Assembly (NCBI GenBank): GCA_026707935.1
Contig: JAPOVX010000062.1
Span: 1-45,143, forward strand
Length of the DNA stretch: 45,143 nucleotides
Source: Paracoccaceae bacterium
GTDB lineage: Bacteria; Pseudomonadota; Alphaproteobacteria; Rhodobacterales; Rhodobacteraceae
Direction of reading: 5' to 3'
A program made the translations under genes and the position numbers. Of this stretch, positions 44,463 to 45,143 are shown piece after piece. The notes under the pieces were generated by a model, which ran no database searches, had not been told where the DNA came from, and was given only the letters and a program-made list of their open reading frames with translations. Position 1 is the first letter of the stretch. Each line of letters begins with the position of its first letter.

Positions 44463-44681
44463 CGTTCTGCATTGCGCCCGGGAAGCGAAGTGGTCTCGAA
44501 AATTCGGATCGACTGCGGACCTGGTCATCGCGTCTATTTCGTGGTTGTCGATCGGTAGTCAGCCGTACTGCTGATCGGGACCGACAGGACCACCTGGTGG
44601 CAGGAATTTGAGCGTTTCCGCGATCCCGCGCGGGACTTGGTCAAGATGGAGGCCCGGCCCTTTCAAAGCGTTTCCGCGTAA
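44463..44681 (+). pseudogene. Decayed RelE/HigB-type toxin gene
   Basis: In one plus-strand frame, GSEVVSKIRIDCGPGHRVYFVVVDR, an in-frame TAG at 44556-44558, then SAVLLIGTDRTTWWQEFERF correspond to the core of the RelE/ParE-like (HigB, PF05973-type) toxin family. The typical core is E-L-R-I-D-x-G-P-G-Y-R-V-Y-F followed by V-V-L-L-x-G-G-D. The N-terminal third and a start codon are absent, and no antitoxin gene follows. Dead toxin remnants like this are common near insertion sequences, and one begins a little downstream. Confidence 0.65.
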
Positions 44682-44798
44682 ACGTTTAACGCGGATTGAG
44701 CGCGATTTACTCGGATGATCCGGCAACCGCCAAGGACACGCCGGATTCCGCGTCCTGAACTGCCGAAAAGACGTTTGCCAACCGCCGATATTTGCTTA

Positions 44799-45143
44799 GG
44801 GCTCGTTGCGAAACAGGCGAATCGCTTTGTCCCTGAGGGATTCCCCCTGGAATCGAAATGTGATTCACTCCCGGCATGGATACGGTCGAGAACATCCGGC
44901 GCCGGTTCGAGGCCCTGTCGCCGCATCTGGATGAGAAGAGCCTCCGTCTGTTTGTTGCCTCCGAAACCTTGCCCATTGGCCATGGCGGCGTGACGCTGGT
45001 CTCGACGGCGACGGGGGTTGCGCGTTCGACCATTTACCGTGGTCTTGCGGAACTCGGAGAGGAACCGGAGCCCTCGGGCCGTGTTCGGCGTCCCGGCGGG
45101 GGCCGCAAGCCTGCGGTGGAGATCCAGGACGGCCTTGAGGAGG
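44799..45143 (+). mobile_element. Left part of an ISAzo13-type insertion sequence
   Basis: The transposase gene starting at 44876 is cut by the window edge. The element's left end is probably within about 80 bases upstream, around GGGCTCGTTGCGAAACAGG at 44799, but without the right end the terminal repeat cannot be confirmed. Confidence 0.5.
44876..45143 (+). CDS. ISAzo13-type transposase, 5' part only
   Basis: The first 89 residues run off the window edge. The start MDTVENIRRRFEALSPHLDE, the block LVSTATGVARSTIYRGLAEL (helix-turn-helix) and the basic linker RVRRPGGGRKPAVE are the typical N-terminal domain of ISAzo13-family (Rhodopirellula-type DDE) transposases. Catalytic DDE residues are outside the window, so intactness cannot be judged. 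Confidence 0.8.
   Translation, partial: MDTVENIRRRFEALSPHLDEKSLRLFVASETLPIGHGGVTLVSTATGVARSTIYRGLAELGEEPEPSGRVRRPGGGRKPAVEIQDGLEE

Noticed and set aside
1..45143. CRISPR array, rRNA or tRNA genes
   Set aside because: No short regularly spaced repeats and no complete rRNA or tRNA structure were seen on either strand.

Overview
This is a GC-rich proteobacterial chromosome window, most likely from an alphaproteobacterium. The main reasons are the mix of gene families: a tripartite tricarboxylate transporter (TTT), a GlxA-type regulator, an NMT1/THI5-type ABC importer beside a reductive pyrimidine pathway, and a RES/Xre toxin-antitoxin pair. I cannot fix the genus. Almost everything is uptake plus catabolism of small nitrogen-, sulfur- or carbon-containing nutrients, broken up by decayed genes, a duplication and the start of an insertion sequence.

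Layout. (1) 3-1236, minus: a scar in which a decayed TctC-type binding protein gene runs into the 3' part of a decayed aldehyde dehydrogenase gene. (2) 1572-4130, minus: a TauD/TfdA-like Fe(II)/2-oxoglutarate dioxygenase and a CodA-like cytosine deaminase. (3) 4836-11492, minus: six co-directional genes encoding a formylglycine-generating enzyme, a LysR regulator, TctC, TctB, TctA and a Cys-type sulfatase. They look like a self-contained module for taking up an organic acid or organosulfate and removing its sulfate. (4) 12093-17063: a xylulokinase-like FGGY kinase, then a GMC oxidoreductase divergent from a GlxA/AraC regulator. (5) 17339-22517, plus: a complete branched-chain-amino-acid-type ABC importer (livK-G-F-H-M order) with two tandem hairpins after the binding protein gene, followed by an EamA/DMT permease. 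(6) 24081-30593, minus: a second ABC importer (binding protein, fused double permease, ATPase) in one overlapping operon with two paralogous amidohydrolase-fold proteins and an SDR dehydrogenase. Both amidohydrolase-fold proteins lack the usual metal ligands.

Block 6 lies between two direct repeats of 284 bp (23255-23538 and 30718-31001) that come from the 3' end of the DMT permease gene. Each repeat is followed by an Xre-type antitoxin gene. The left copy is decayed. The right copy is intact and overlaps a RES toxin gene. Identity between the two sides is nearly perfect inside the repeat and drops sharply right after the permease stop codon.

(7) 32284-33440: a more AT-rich patch with small hypothetical genes, closed by a strong hairpin. 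(8) 33561-42956, minus: a pyrimidine catabolism locus. An NMT1-type ABC importer is followed upstream by dihydropyrimidinase, N-carbamoyl-beta-alanine amidohydrolase and the two subunits of NAD-dependent dihydropyrimidine dehydrogenase (PreA, PreT). Together these would import uracil or thymine and convert it to beta-alanine or its 2-methyl analogue. The cytosine deaminase near the left edge could feed the same route. (9) 43120-45143, plus: a GH1 beta-glucosidase, a decayed RelE/HigB-type toxin remnant, and the 5' end of an ISAzo13-type transposase cut by the window edge.
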